Part shown: positions 1-8,020 of the stretch, piece after piece
Position numbering within the stretch: the first letter of the stretch is position 1
Layout: each line of letters begins with the position of its first letter
Assembly (NCBI RefSeq): GCF_006540085.1
Contig: NZ_BJOG01000008.1
Location: forward strand, 124,001-188,000
Reading direction: 5' to 3'
DNA from: Microbacterium oxydans
GTDB taxonomy: Bacteria > Actinomycetota > Actinomycetes > Actinomycetales > Microbacteriaceae
DNA length: 64,000 nt
Notes under the pieces: generated by a model
Told to the model about the DNA's origin: nothing
The model's database searches: none
Seen by the model: the letters and a program-made list of their open reading frames with translations, nothing else
Translations under genes and position numbers: made by a program

Positions 1-637
1 CACGGGCTTCGGGCAGGAGCCGTCCGACGAGATCGACGCCACCACGGGCGTGGTCGTGCCCCCGGAGCTGGTCGACGAGAAGGGCGAGGACTTCGCCGAC
101 GTCGACCTGGCCGCCGCGCAGACCGAGTTCAACGAGCTCTCGGCGCTTCGCGAGCGTCTGCGCCAGGTGCTCGCCGACAACGGTCTCGAGACGGATGTCA
201 CCTTCACGATCGACGAGCGCGGCCTCACGATCGGGCTGGTGAGCGCGGAGACGTTCTTCGACACGAACAGCACGACGCTCAGCGACAAGGCGCTCCTGGT
301 CCTCGATGCGCTCGGCTCCGTACTGGTCACCACCACCAACGAGATCTCGGTCGAGGGCCACGCCGACGTGCGTGGGTCGGTCGCCCCGTACCCGACGAAC
401 TGGGAGCTCTCCGCCGGCCGCTCGACGCAGGTGCTGCGACACCTCGTGGAGGCCTCGGGTCTTCCCCCCGCCCATCTCAAGTCCGTCGGCTTCGGCGACA
501 CGCGTCCTGTCGCCGCCGGAGATGCACCGGACGCACTGGCCCAGAATCGCAGGGTCGACATCGTGGTCCTGTCCGATGCGAACGAGGAGGTGCGAGCCCT
601 CATCCCCCAGGCCCAGGCGGGGAAGCCGGCCTCCTGA
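1..637 (+). CDS. motB: MotB flagellar stator protein, 3' part only
   Basis: The reading frame is already open at the window edge (codons from base 2), so the N-terminus and membrane helix lie outside. What remains is the periplasmic OmpA/MotB peptidoglycan-binding domain: a FFDTNSTTLS segment, then VEGHADVRG, PTNWELSAGRS and NRRVDIVVL, which are the hallmark blocks that bind meso-diaminopimelate in the wall. MotB anchors the stator around the motor and forms the proton channel with MotA. It lies about 50 bp upstream of fliM on the same strand. No fliL lies between them, although fliL often sits there in other bacteria. The GTG at position 50 is internal to the gene and not the true start. Confidence 0.93.
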   Translation, partial: TGFGQEPSDEIDATTGVVVPPELVDEKGEDFADVDLAAAQTEFNELSALRERLRQVLADNGLETDVTFTIDERGLTIGLVSAETFFDTNSTTLSDKALLVLDALGSVLVTTTNEISVEGHADVRGSVAPYPTNWELSAGRSTQVLRHLVEASGLPPAHLKSVGFGDTRPVAAGDAPDALAQNRRVDIVVLSDANEEVRALIPQAQAGKPAS

Positions 638-686
638 GCACCCTTCCCTCCTAACGCACGCCGATCACCGCCCGATAGTCCGGTTC

Positions 687-1619
687 GTGGTGATCGATAA
701 CAGCGTGCGCTCCGAAGTGCGCGCGGGGACGACGGCGAAGGCCCCCGAAGTCGAGGTGTACGACTTCGGCCGTTCCGCGACCCTCTCCCGCGAGCACACC
801 CGCGCCCTGGAACTCGCCTTCGAGACGTTCTCGCGGCAGTGGTCGGCGCAGCTGTCGGCGAAGATCCACGTGCGGGCCACGATCGCGGTCGAGCACGTCG
901 GGATGATGACCTACGGCGAGTACGCTCAGTCCCTCCCCACCACGACCACCATGATCGTGTGCGCGCTCCCCGAATCCGAAGAGCGCCTCATCGTGCAGCT
1001 GCCCACCTCCGCCGCGACGGCGTGGATCGTGCAGATGGTCGGCGGCCGTGCATCGACCGCCTCGGAGGACCGCACCTTCACCCCGATCGAGCAGGCCCTG
1101 ATCCGCTCGTTGATCGTCGACGCGATCGACCACCTCACCGGGGCGCTCGATGGTCTGCTCCCCGTCGGCGTCTCGTTCAGCGGCATCCAGTACAGCTCGC
1201 AGTTCGCGCAGGTCGCGGCTGCCGGTGAGCCCGTCATCGTCGCGCGGTTCTCGATGCGTCTGGCTGGTCGCACGGTGCCGACGAGCGTGATGCTGCCCGC
1301 CTCGGTGCTCGCCGGATTCACCGTGCGTCCCTCCGACCTCGAGCGCACTGCCGCACCCGACCGGATCCGCCGCCAGGTCGAGGTGGCACCGGTCGAGGTG
1401 GCTTTGCGGCTCGCACCCCGAACGGTGCTGCCGCGCGAGGTGCTCGATCTCGCTGTGGGCGACATCATCGCCTTCCCGCACTCCGCCGACCGTCCGATGG
1501 TCCTCACCGTCGGCGATCAGACCATCGCGACCGCTGCCGTTGGCAGCGCGGGCGCGCGGCTGGCCTGTGTCGTCACCACCACCGTCCCCGATCCCGCATC
1601 CGCCGAGGAGTCCGCGTGA
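687..1619 (+). CDS. fliM: Flagellar motor switch protein FliM
   Basis: About 310 residues. It is the C-ring protein linking the MS-ring to FliN and, in most bacteria, the docking site for CheY-P. The middle CheC-like domain starts near AYS-type segment VYDFGRSATLSREH and includes the typical QSLPTTTTM stretch. The C-terminal SpoA domain (from about residue 225) contains VEVALRLAPRTVLPREVLDLAVGDIIAF. The usual N-terminal CheY-binding peptide (L-S-Q-x-E-I-D-x-L) is absent: the protein opens with VIDNSVRSEVRAG, and the frame further upstream is not FliM-like. Start is GTG 687 or the adjacent GTG 690; no good ribosome binding site is visible. It overlaps fliN by 4 bp. Confidence 0.92.
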   Translation: MVIDNSVRSEVRAGTTAKAPEVEVYDFGRSATLSREHTRALELAFETFSRQWSAQLSAKIHVRATIAVEHVGMMTYGEYAQSLPTTTTMIVCALPESEERLIVQLPTSAATAWIVQMVGGRASTASEDRTFTPIEQALIRSLIVDAIDHLTGALDGLLPVGVSFSGIQYSSQFAQVAAAGEPVIVARFSMRLAGRTVPTSVMLPASVLAGFTVRPSDLERTAAPDRIRRQVEVAPVEVALRLAPRTVLPREVLDLAVGDIIAFPHSADRPMVLTVGDQTIATAAVGSAGARLACVVTTTVPDPASAEESA

Positions 1620-2275
1620 GCAGCACCACCACCTACGAGTCCGCCGTCGCCGCCGCCTTCGCCGCATCGCTCCCGACGCCCTCCCCGCTCGTCGCACGCG
1701 CCTCCCAGGTCTCGGGCGACACCGGCGACGCCGTGATCGTGCAGTTCGTCGGCGAGGCCAGCGCCCAGCTCGCCGTGCAGCTCTTCGAGCCGGAGATCCT
1801 GGTCGACGGGCTCGGCGGCACACCGCTCACCGATCGGTTGCGCGATGCCCTCGAAACCGCGACCAGCGCACTGGGCTCCGGCGCTCTCGGCGAGGCCGCC
1901 GTGGGCGATGCCTCCGCCCTCTTCGCGGACCCGGCTGTGCAGCTGTTCGATCTGCAGGACGACGCCGACCACACGGTCGGACGCCTGGCCGTCGTCGTCA
2001 CCCGCGCGCCGGCAGGAGCCGCGAACCCGTCCCGCCGGCTGCACCGCATCGCCGGCGTCGAGATGGAGCTCACCGTCGAGATCGGCCGCACCAGGATGGC
2101 GGTGCGCGACGTGCTGGACCTGGAACCCGGACGCATCGTCGAGCTCGACCGCTCCGCCGGCGCCCCCGCAGACATCAAGCTCAACGGACGCGTCATCGCC
2201 CATGGCGAGGTCGTCGTGGTCGATCAGGACTACGCGGTGCGCATCACCCGCATCCTCGAGAACGTCGAGGCCTGA
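1616..2275 (+). CDS. fliN: Flagellar motor switch protein FliN with long N-terminal domain
   Basis: 219 residues, against roughly 80-140 for classical FliN. The last 80 residues are a clear SpoA domain (ELTVEIGRTRMAVRDVLDLE, GRIVELDRSAGAPADIKLNG and the terminal DYAVRITRI). It builds the bottom of the C-ring, where export substrates and FliH dock. Residues 1-130 are an alpha/beta domain that I compare with CheC/FliY-type N-terminal domains, without a clear CheC active-site motif. GTG start overlaps the fliM stop (GTGA), so translation is probably coupled. Confidence 0.9.
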   Translation: MSSTTTYESAVAAAFAASLPTPSPLVARASQVSGDTGDAVIVQFVGEASAQLAVQLFEPEILVDGLGGTPLTDRLRDALETATSALGSGALGEAAVGDASALFADPAVQLFDLQDDADHTVGRLAVVVTRAPAGAANPSRRLHRIAGVEMELTVEIGRTRMAVRDVLDLEPGRIVELDRSAGAPADIKLNGRVIAHGEVVVVDQDYAVRITRILENVEA

Positions 2276-2277
2276 CC

Positions 2278-2772
2278 CTGGACGACCTCCTGCTCGGCCT
2301 GCGGGTCGTGCTCTCGCTCGCCGCAGTACTCGGAGTGCTGTGGTTCCTGCAGCGCCGTGTCGCGCGCACGCAGGCCCGTCGTCGCGACAGTGAGGCGATC
2401 ACGGTGCTCGGACGCCAGGGAGTCGGCCCGAAGGCGCAGATCGTCGTGATCCAGACCGAGGACGCCCGATACGTGCTCGGCGTCACGGAGCACGGCGTGA
2501 ACGTCGTCGATCGGCTGCCGGTCAAGCGGACCGACACCTCGGAGGAGACACCCCGCCCGGCATGGTCGCCGGCGACCACGGAAGCGGCGTCCGACGCCGC
2601 GGAGTTCGACCGGATCCTGGCCGCGGCCGCTCTGACGGAATCGACGGACATCCCGCCGGAGTCATCAGCGCCGCAGCGCCGTGTGCGGCACCGCAACGAT
2701 CCGCTGCGCGGCTCCATCCTCTCCCCCGAGACGTGGCGGCAGACCGCCGAGGCCATCCGGCGCACCCGATGA
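2278..2772 (+). CDS. fliO: Flagellar biosynthesis protein FliO, probable CTG start
   Basis: Small bitopic protein that helps assemble the FliP ring of the export gate. One membrane helix near the N-terminus (VVLSLAAVLGVLWFLQ) is followed by RRVARTQARRR and a FliO-type beta-rich segment (ITVLGRQGVGPKAQIVVIQ, then YVLGVTEHGVNVVDRLP), then a low-complexity tail. There is no ATG/GTG/TTG where the protein should begin. The natural start LDDLLLGLRVV needs CTG at 2278, 7 nt after a GAGG ribosome binding site at 2267-2270. Alternatives are CTG 2272, overlapping the fliN stop as CTGA, or GTG 2308, which would cut into the helix. It overlaps fliP by 4 bp. Confidence 0.82.
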   Translation: MDDLLLGLRVVLSLAAVLGVLWFLQRRVARTQARRRDSEAITVLGRQGVGPKAQIVVIQTEDARYVLGVTEHGVNVVDRLPVKRTDTSEETPRPAWSPATTEAASDAAEFDRILAAAALTESTDIPPESSAPQRRVRHRNDPLRGSILSPETWRQTAEAIRRTR

Positions 2773-3584
2773 GCGTCACCCGTGGGGTCGTCGACGGGCG
2801 CGCGCTGCGACGAATCGCGCTGATCCTCGCCGCGGCACTCGCACTCGTCGTGGTCCTCACCCTCATCACGGGCACGGCCGCCCACGCACAGGTGACCCCG
2901 GACGATCAGGGCGAGGGCGTCACGATCGACATCAACGGCGTCGACGGCGGTCCGTCGGGGTCGATCCTGACCCTGTTGGGCATCACGCTGCTCTCGGTCG
3001 CCCCCGCGTTGCTGCTGATGATGTCGTCGTTCACGAAGATCTTCGTCGTGCTGGCGATGACCAGGAACGCCCTCTCGTTGCCGACCATCCCCCCGAACCA
3101 GGTGCTGGCGGGGCTGTCCCTCTTCCTGTCGCTGTTCATCATGTGGCCGGTGCTCACCGAGATCAACACGGTCGCGGTGCAGCCCTACATCGACGGCTCG
3201 CTCTCGTTCACACAGGCCATCGACGTGGGCCAGCTGCCCCTGCAGGAGTGGATGCTCCGCTTCACCCGCGAAGAGGACCTCGCGCTCATGACGCGGATGG
3301 CCGGCCAGCCCAACCCCGAGGACCCCTCGAGCGTCCCGATGTACACGCTCATCCCCGCGTTCATGATCTCCGAGCTGCGCGCGGCGTTCATCATCGGCTT
3401 CGTGATCTTCATCCCGTTCCTGGTGATCGACCTCGTCGTGGCAGCGGCGCTGATGTCGATGGGCATGATGATGCTCCCGCCCGTCATGATCTCGCTGCCG
3501 TTCAAGATCCTGCTGTTCATCCTCGTCGACGGCTGGGGGCTCATCATCAGAGCCCTCCTGGAGAGTTACGGAGGGGTCGGATGA
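2769..3584 (+). CDS. fliP: Flagellar export gate protein FliP
   Basis: 271 residues. FliP is the core of the flagellar type III export gate, a pentamer that forms the channel with FliQ and FliR. The N-terminus is a cleavable signal peptide (hydrophobic stretch ending near GTAAHA), as usual for FliP. The family blocks follow: LLMMSSFTKIFVVLAMTRNA, PPNQVLAGLSLFLSLFIM, TLIPAFMISELRAAF, and LMSMGMMMLPPVMISLPFK. Four membrane helices are expected. ATG overlaps the fliO stop. Confidence 0.97.
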   Translation: MSVTRGVVDGRALRRIALILAAALALVVVLTLITGTAAHAQVTPDDQGEGVTIDINGVDGGPSGSILTLLGITLLSVAPALLLMMSSFTKIFVVLAMTRNALSLPTIPPNQVLAGLSLFLSLFIMWPVLTEINTVAVQPYIDGSLSFTQAIDVGQLPLQEWMLRFTREEDLALMTRMAGQPNPEDPSSVPMYTLIPAFMISELRAAFIIGFVIFIPFLVIDLVVAAALMSMGMMMLPPVMISLPFKILLFILVDGWGLIIRALLESYGGVG

Positions 3585-3853
3585 GCCCCGAGGCGGTCAT
3601 CGACATCGGCACGCAGGGACTGATCATCGCGGCGAAGCTCGCCGCCCCCGTCCTGGTCACCGCGCTCGTCGTCGGCTTCGCGATCTCGCTGTTGCAGTCC
3701 ATCACCCAGGTGCAGGAGGTGACGCTGTCCTTCGTGCCGAAGATCGTCGCGGTCGGCATCGCGCTGTTGATCGCCGGCAACTGGATGATCGCCGAGATGA
3801 TCGCCTTCACCAACGAGATGTTCGCCCGCATCCCCTCGCTGTTGAGTGGATGA
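3581..3853 (+). CDS. fliQ: Flagellar export gate protein FliQ
   Basis: 90 residues with two membrane helices, the family's standard size. The conserved core GFAISLLQSITQVQEVTLSF followed by VPKIVA is plain. FliQ winds around the FliP/FliR pore of the export gate. The ATG overlaps the fliP stop (ATGA), and the 3' end abuts or overlaps fliR. Confidence 0.97.
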   Translation: MSPEAVIDIGTQGLIIAAKLAAPVLVTALVVGFAISLLQSITQVQEVTLSFVPKIVAVGIALLIAGNWMIAEMIAFTNEMFARIPSLLSG

Positions 3854-4619
3854 CGGCGTGTACATCCCCATCGATTTCGCGTGGCTGGAGGCCACGATGC
3901 TCACCGCGGTGCGCATCACGGCCTTCATCATGATCGCTCCGCCGTTCTCCTACGGGGCGATCCCGGTGCGCGTGAAGGCGATGCTCGCGATCGGGCTCTC
4001 CCTCGCCGTCGGCACCGCCGTCGCCCCCGGGTACGAGAACCTCGACACCGGTCCCTTCCTCGGCGCGCTCGTCCTGCAGCTCGTCACGGGTGCCCTGCTG
4101 GGGTTCCTGGTGCTGCTGTGCTTCTCCGCGCTCCAGGCTGCGGGAAGCCTGATCGACGTCTTCGGCGGGTTCCAGCTCGCGCAGGCGTTCGATCCCCACT
4201 CGATGGTCAACGGCGCGCAGTTCACCCGGCTGTTCCACATCACCGCGCTCACGCTGCTGTTCGCCTCGGGCGGGTACCAGCTGATTTTGGCCGGGCTCGC
4301 GCGGAGCTTCGAGGCCGTGCCCGTCAACGGTATCTTCCAGGTGGCCGGTCCTGCCGAACTGCTCGTCGACGGGGTGACGCAGCTCGTGCTGGCGGCCGTG
4401 CAGATCGCCGGACCGCTCGTGCTCGTGCTGTTCCTCGCCGATGTCGGGCTCGGGCTCATCACCCGTGTCGCCCCTGCCCTGAACGCGTTCGCGATGGGCT
4501 TCCCGGTGAAGATCCTGCTCACGCTGCTGCTCGCCGGAGCCGTGTACGCCGTGCTCCCCGGCATCGTCGACGCTCTCGCCGCCAACGCCCTGCGGATGAT
4601 GCAGGGGGTGCACCGATGA
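3846..4619 (+). CDS. fliR: Flagellar export gate protein FliR
   Basis: About 253-257 residues with roughly six membrane helices. FliR is the single asymmetric subunit of the FliPQR pore. Seen: a PPFSYGAIPVRVKAMLAIGL block, SALQAAGSLIDVFGGFQLAQ, and the end NAFAMGFPVKILLTLLLAGA, all typical. The start may be GTG 3846 (overlapping fliQ) or GTG 3858, which gives MYIPIDFAWLE and has AGTGGA at a better distance; I lean to 3858. It overlaps flhB by 4 bp. Confidence 0.95.
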   Translation: MDDGVYIPIDFAWLEATMLTAVRITAFIMIAPPFSYGAIPVRVKAMLAIGLSLAVGTAVAPGYENLDTGPFLGALVLQLVTGALLGFLVLLCFSALQAAGSLIDVFGGFQLAQAFDPHSMVNGAQFTRLFHITALTLLFASGGYQLILAGLARSFEAVPVNGIFQVAGPAELLVDGVTQLVLAAVQIAGPLVLVLFLADVGLGLITRVAPALNAFAMGFPVKILLTLLLAGAVYAVLPGIVDALAANALRMMQGVHR

Positions 4620-5707
4620 GCGGGACCGATACCGGCGAACGCAGCGAGAAGGCGACGGACAAGCACCTCAGCGAAGCGAGGAAGAAGGGACGCCTGTCAC
4701 GCAGTCAGGACCTCACGGCCTGGCTCGGTATCGGCGCGGCGGCCGTCACGATGCCCGCCGCGATCGCGCTCGGTGCATCGGCGGGGACGGAGCAGCTGCT
4801 CACGCTCGACTCCCTGGTCGCGGCGCCGACGCCGGAGGCCGCGCTCGCAGCGCTCGGCCGCGGCCTGGCCTCCGTGCTCCCGACGCTCACCGTGATGCTG
4901 ACGGCCGTCGCGATCGTCACCCTGATCGGCGCGGTCATCCAGGGGGGTGTGCACCTGCGCCCTCTGACGGGCCGCTTCGAGCAGTTCAACCTCGTCAACG
5001 GCGTGCGCCGCGTGTTCGGCATGCAGGCTCTCTGGGAGGGCGCCAAGGCCCTCATGAAGACCGCCGCCATCGGCATCGCCCTCTGGTTCGTGATCGCGAG
5101 CCTGATGCCCGTGCTGACCGCGAGCGGGGCGCACTCCGTCACCCGACTGCTCGGCACCGCGAGCGAAGGCACGACCGCCCTGCTGCAGACCGCGATCGGC
5201 GTGGGGCTGGCCCTCGCCGCGATCGACATGTTCGTGGTGATGCGACGCAACCGCAAGCACACGCGCATGACCAAGCGCGAGATCCGCGACGAGAGCAAGA
5301 ACTCCGAAGGCGATCCGCTCATCCGCCAGCAGCGCCGTTCACGGCAGCTCGCTGTCAGCCGCAACCGCATGATCGCGGCCGTCGCCGGCTCCGATGTGGT
5401 GGTGGTCAATCCCACCCACATCGCCGTGGCACTGCGGTACGAACCCGGCAGGGCCGCGCCCAAGGTGGTCGCGAAGGGCAGCGGCGTGATCGCGGAGCGC
5501 ATCCGCGACGAGGCCGTGCGCGCCGGTGTTCCACTGGTGCGCGAGATCACCCTCGCCAGGGCTCTGCACGCCGCCTGCGAGCTCGGGCACGAGATCCCCG
5601 AAGACCTGTACAACGCCGTGGCCCGTGTGCTCGTGTTCGTCGACTCGCTGCGACGACGCGGGGCCGCCCGCGGCATCCACTCCCTTCCCTACCGGAGGAC
5701 CGCATGA
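4616..5707 (+). CDS. flhB: Flagellar export switch protein FlhB
   Basis: 363 residues. FlhB controls the change of export specificity from rod/hook to filament substrates by cleaving itself at Asn-Pro-Thr-His. That NPTH motif is present at residues 265-268 (VVVVNPTHIAVAL), so autocleavage should be intact. A short charged cytoplasmic head (EKATDKHLSEARKKGRL) precedes four membrane helices, then a basic linker (KREIRDESKNSEGDP) and the C-terminal domain. It overlaps both neighbours by 4 bp. Confidence 0.97.
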   Translation: MSGTDTGERSEKATDKHLSEARKKGRLSRSQDLTAWLGIGAAAVTMPAAIALGASAGTEQLLTLDSLVAAPTPEAALAALGRGLASVLPTLTVMLTAVAIVTLIGAVIQGGVHLRPLTGRFEQFNLVNGVRRVFGMQALWEGAKALMKTAAIGIALWFVIASLMPVLTASGAHSVTRLLGTASEGTTALLQTAIGVGLALAAIDMFVVMRRNRKHTRMTKREIRDESKNSEGDPLIRQQRRSRQLAVSRNRMIAAVAGSDVVVVNPTHIAVALRYEPGRAAPKVVAKGSGVIAERIRDEAVRAGVPLVREITLARALHAACELGHEIPEDLYNAVARVLVFVDSLRRRGAARGIHSLPYRRTA

Positions 5708-7764
5708 GACAGCTGCTTCCCAAGCTCGGAGTGCCGATCGGCGTCGTGGGCATCATCATGCTCCTCGTCGTGCCGGTGCCGCCGTTCCTGCTCGACATCC
5801 TCATCATCCTGAACATCATGTTCGCGCTCGTGATCCTGCTGACGTCGATGTTCGTGAAGAAGCCGCTCGACTTCTCGGTCTTCCCCTCGCTGCTGCTCGT
5901 GGCGACGCTGTTCCGCCTGGGGCTCAACGTGGCCTCCACCCGTCTGGTGCTCGGCGAGGCGTATGCGGGGCAGGTGATCGAGGCCTTCGGCGCCATCGCG
6001 GTCGGCGGCTCGCTCATCATCGGCGCCGTCGTGTTCCTCATCCTCGTCGTCATCCAGTTCGTCGTCGTGACCAAGGGTGCGGAGCGCGTGGCCGAGGTCG
6101 GCGCACGATTCACGCTCGACGCGATGCCCGGCAAGCAGATGGCCATCGACGCCGACCTGAACGCCGGACTCATCACCGATGCTGAGGCCCGCGAGCGCCG
6201 CGCCGAGGTGGCGGCCGAGGCCGACTTCTACGGAGCCATGGACGGTGCGTCCAAGTTCGTGAAGGGCGACGCGATCGCCGGTCTCGTCATCATCATCATC
6301 AACATCGTCGGCGGCATCGCCATCGGGATCGTGCAGCACGGCATGACGATCGACGAATCCGTGAGCACCTACAGCCTGCTGACGATCGGCGACGGTCTGG
6401 TCACGCAGATCCCCGCCCTGCTGATGGCCGTCTCCACCGGCATGATCGTGACCCGCTCCACGGCGGAGGCGGAGATGGGGACGGCGGCGTCCGCCCAGCT
6501 CGGCCAGTCCCGCAATGCGCTGATCATCGCCGGATGCGCCGCGATCATCATGTCGCTCATCCCGCACATGCCGATGCTGCCGTTCGTCGCGATCGGCGCG
6601 ACGCTGCTGCTGATCGCGCAGCGGATCAAGGCCACCCAGAAACGCGAAGAGGCGGCTGCGGTGCAGAGCCCGTCGACGGTTCCGACCGACCAGCCGGAGG
6701 AGCTCATCGAGAAGATGCGTGTGCATCCTCTCGAGATCCTGCTCGCCCCCGACATCGTGGATCTGGTCACCGGGGGCCCGGACGACCTCCTCGCACGCGT
6801 GAAAGCCCTCCGACGCCGCATCGCCCTCGATCTGGGGCTGGTCGCGCCACCGGTGCGCACCCGCGACAGCATCGAGCTGCCGCAGGCGACCTACGTCATC
6901 CGGATCGCCGGGGTCGAGACCGGTCGCGGTACGGCACCCGTCGGGTCGGTGCTCGCGCTCGGACAGGGGCTGGACAGCCTTCCCGGCACGGCGACGCTCG
7001 ACCCGGTCTTCGGTCTCGAGGGCAAGTGGATCCCCATGGAGATGCGCCACAGCGCGGAGTTCGCCGGGGCCACCGTGATCGACCGCGCGAGTGTGATCAT
7101 CACGCATCTCTCCAGCGTCATCCACGCCCACGCCGCTCGACTGCTCAGCCGCGAAGACGTGCGCCAGCTCACCGACGCCCTCAAGCAGGTCTCGCCCGCT
7201 GCGGTCGAGGAGCTCACCCCCGCTCTGCTCTCACTGGCAGAGGTGCAGCGCGTGCTGCAGGGCCTCCTGGCGGAGCGGGTCCCCATCAACGACCTCAGCC
7301 GCATCTACGAGGCTCTCGCGTTGCGGGCCAGGGTGTCCACCGAGCCGGAGGGCCTGATCGAGGCCGCCCGCGCCGCCCTCGGCCCGGCGATCGCCGCCCG
7401 TTTCGCCGATGCCGGAACCCTGCGCGTGGTCATGATCAACCCGCTGCTGGAGCAGGCCATGCTCGAGAGCCTGCGCTCGAGTGACGAGGGCAGTCAGATC
7501 GTCTTCGATCCGCAGCGCATGGAGACCGTGATCGAGTCCGTGAAGCACGCCGTCTCCTCGGTGCGGGAAGGCGGCGAGCCGGTGCTCGTGTGCGCACCCT
7601 CGTTGCGACCGGCCGTGCGGCGCCTCATCTCCGCGCAGACCGACGGCCTCCCCGTGCTGTCGTACAACGAGGCGACTGCCGCGGCTCTCACGATCGAGAC
7701 GGTGGGCGTCGTGCACGACATCCCCGCACCGGCGGTCGGCGTCGTCCCCGCAGCACTAGGCTGA
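5704..7764 (+). CDS. flhA: Flagellar export gate protein FlhA
   Basis: 686 residues. FlhA forms the nonameric ring of the export gate; its cytoplasmic domain receives chaperone-substrate complexes. The membrane half shows the family signature (LFRLGLNVASTRLVL) and the FHIPEP loop (RFTLDAMPGKQMAIDADLNA). The cytoplasmic half after about residue 330 includes the ELTPALLSLAEVQRVLQGLL and LVCAPSLRPAVRRL regions. The length is normal. It is the last export-gate gene of the run; csrA follows after 4 nt. Confidence 0.97.
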   Translation: MRQLLPKLGVPIGVVGIIMLLVVPVPPFLLDILIILNIMFALVILLTSMFVKKPLDFSVFPSLLLVATLFRLGLNVASTRLVLGEAYAGQVIEAFGAIAVGGSLIIGAVVFLILVVIQFVVVTKGAERVAEVGARFTLDAMPGKQMAIDADLNAGLITDAEARERRAEVAAEADFYGAMDGASKFVKGDAIAGLVIIIINIVGGIAIGIVQHGMTIDESVSTYSLLTIGDGLVTQIPALLMAVSTGMIVTRSTAEAEMGTAASAQLGQSRNALIIAGCAAIIMSLIPHMPMLPFVAIGATLLLIAQRIKATQKREEAAAVQSPSTVPTDQPEELIEKMRVHPLEILLAPDIVDLVTGGPDDLLARVKALRRRIALDLGLVAPPVRTRDSIELPQATYVIRIAGVETGRGTAPVGSVLALGQGLDSLPGTATLDPVFGLEGKWIPMEMRHSAEFAGATVIDRASVIITHLSSVIHAHAARLLSREDVRQLTDALKQVSPAAVEELTPALLSLAEVQRVLQGLLAERVPINDLSRIYEALALRARVSTEPEGLIEAARAALGPAIAARFADAGTLRVVMINPLLEQAMLESLRSSDEGSQIVFDPQRMETVIESVKHAVSSVREGGEPVLVCAPSLRPAVRRLISAQTDGLPVLSYNEATAAALTIETVGVVHDIPAPAVGVVPAALG
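7757..7762 (+). promoter_or_regulatory. Leaderless -10 box of csrA (TAGGCT)
   Basis: TAGGCT overlaps the flhA stop and ends 6 nt before the csrA ATG, so transcription would start at or next to the start codon. No convincing -35 is visible. Confidence 0.45.
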
Positions 7765-7768
7765 ACGA

Positions 7769-8020
7769 ATGCTGGTGTTGACGAGGCGGATCGGTGAGAG
7801 CGTGCGCATCGACGGCGACATCGAGGTCACGCTGCTCGAGATCAAGGGCGACAGCGTGCGCATCGGCGTGAAGGCGCCGCGCGAGACGCGCATCCAGAGG
7901 ACCGAGATCATCGAGGCCGTGGTCGCCGAGAACGTGTCGGCCGCCGCCGAGACGGGTGACGACGCCGAAGGCGCGATCGTCGCTGCCCTCGCGCGAGGAC
8001 GAGAGACCCGCACGCGGTAG
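7769..8020 (+). CDS. csrA: Carbon storage regulator CsrA
   Basis: 83 residues. CsrA dimers bind GGA hairpins in mRNA leaders; in Gram-positive flagellates CsrA represses flagellin translation and is titrated by FliW. Conserved parts: MLVLTRRIGESVRI at the start, IGVKAPRETRIQRTEI with the RNA-contacting Arg, and an extended acidic/basic C-terminal tail beyond the usual 60-75 residues. No fliW is in the window. A TAGGCT box 6 nt before the ATG suggests its own leaderless transcript besides read-through from flhA. The stop abuts the convergent gene at 8021. Confidence 0.96.
   Translation: MLVLTRRIGESVRIDGDIEVTLLEIKGDSVRIGVKAPRETRIQRTEIIEAVVAENVSAAAETGDDAEGAIVAALARGRETRTR

Noticed and set aside
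651..2203. Long minus-strand frames opposite fliM and fliN
   Set aside because: Arg/Gly/Asp-rich products with no domain; they mirror the genes on the other strand.
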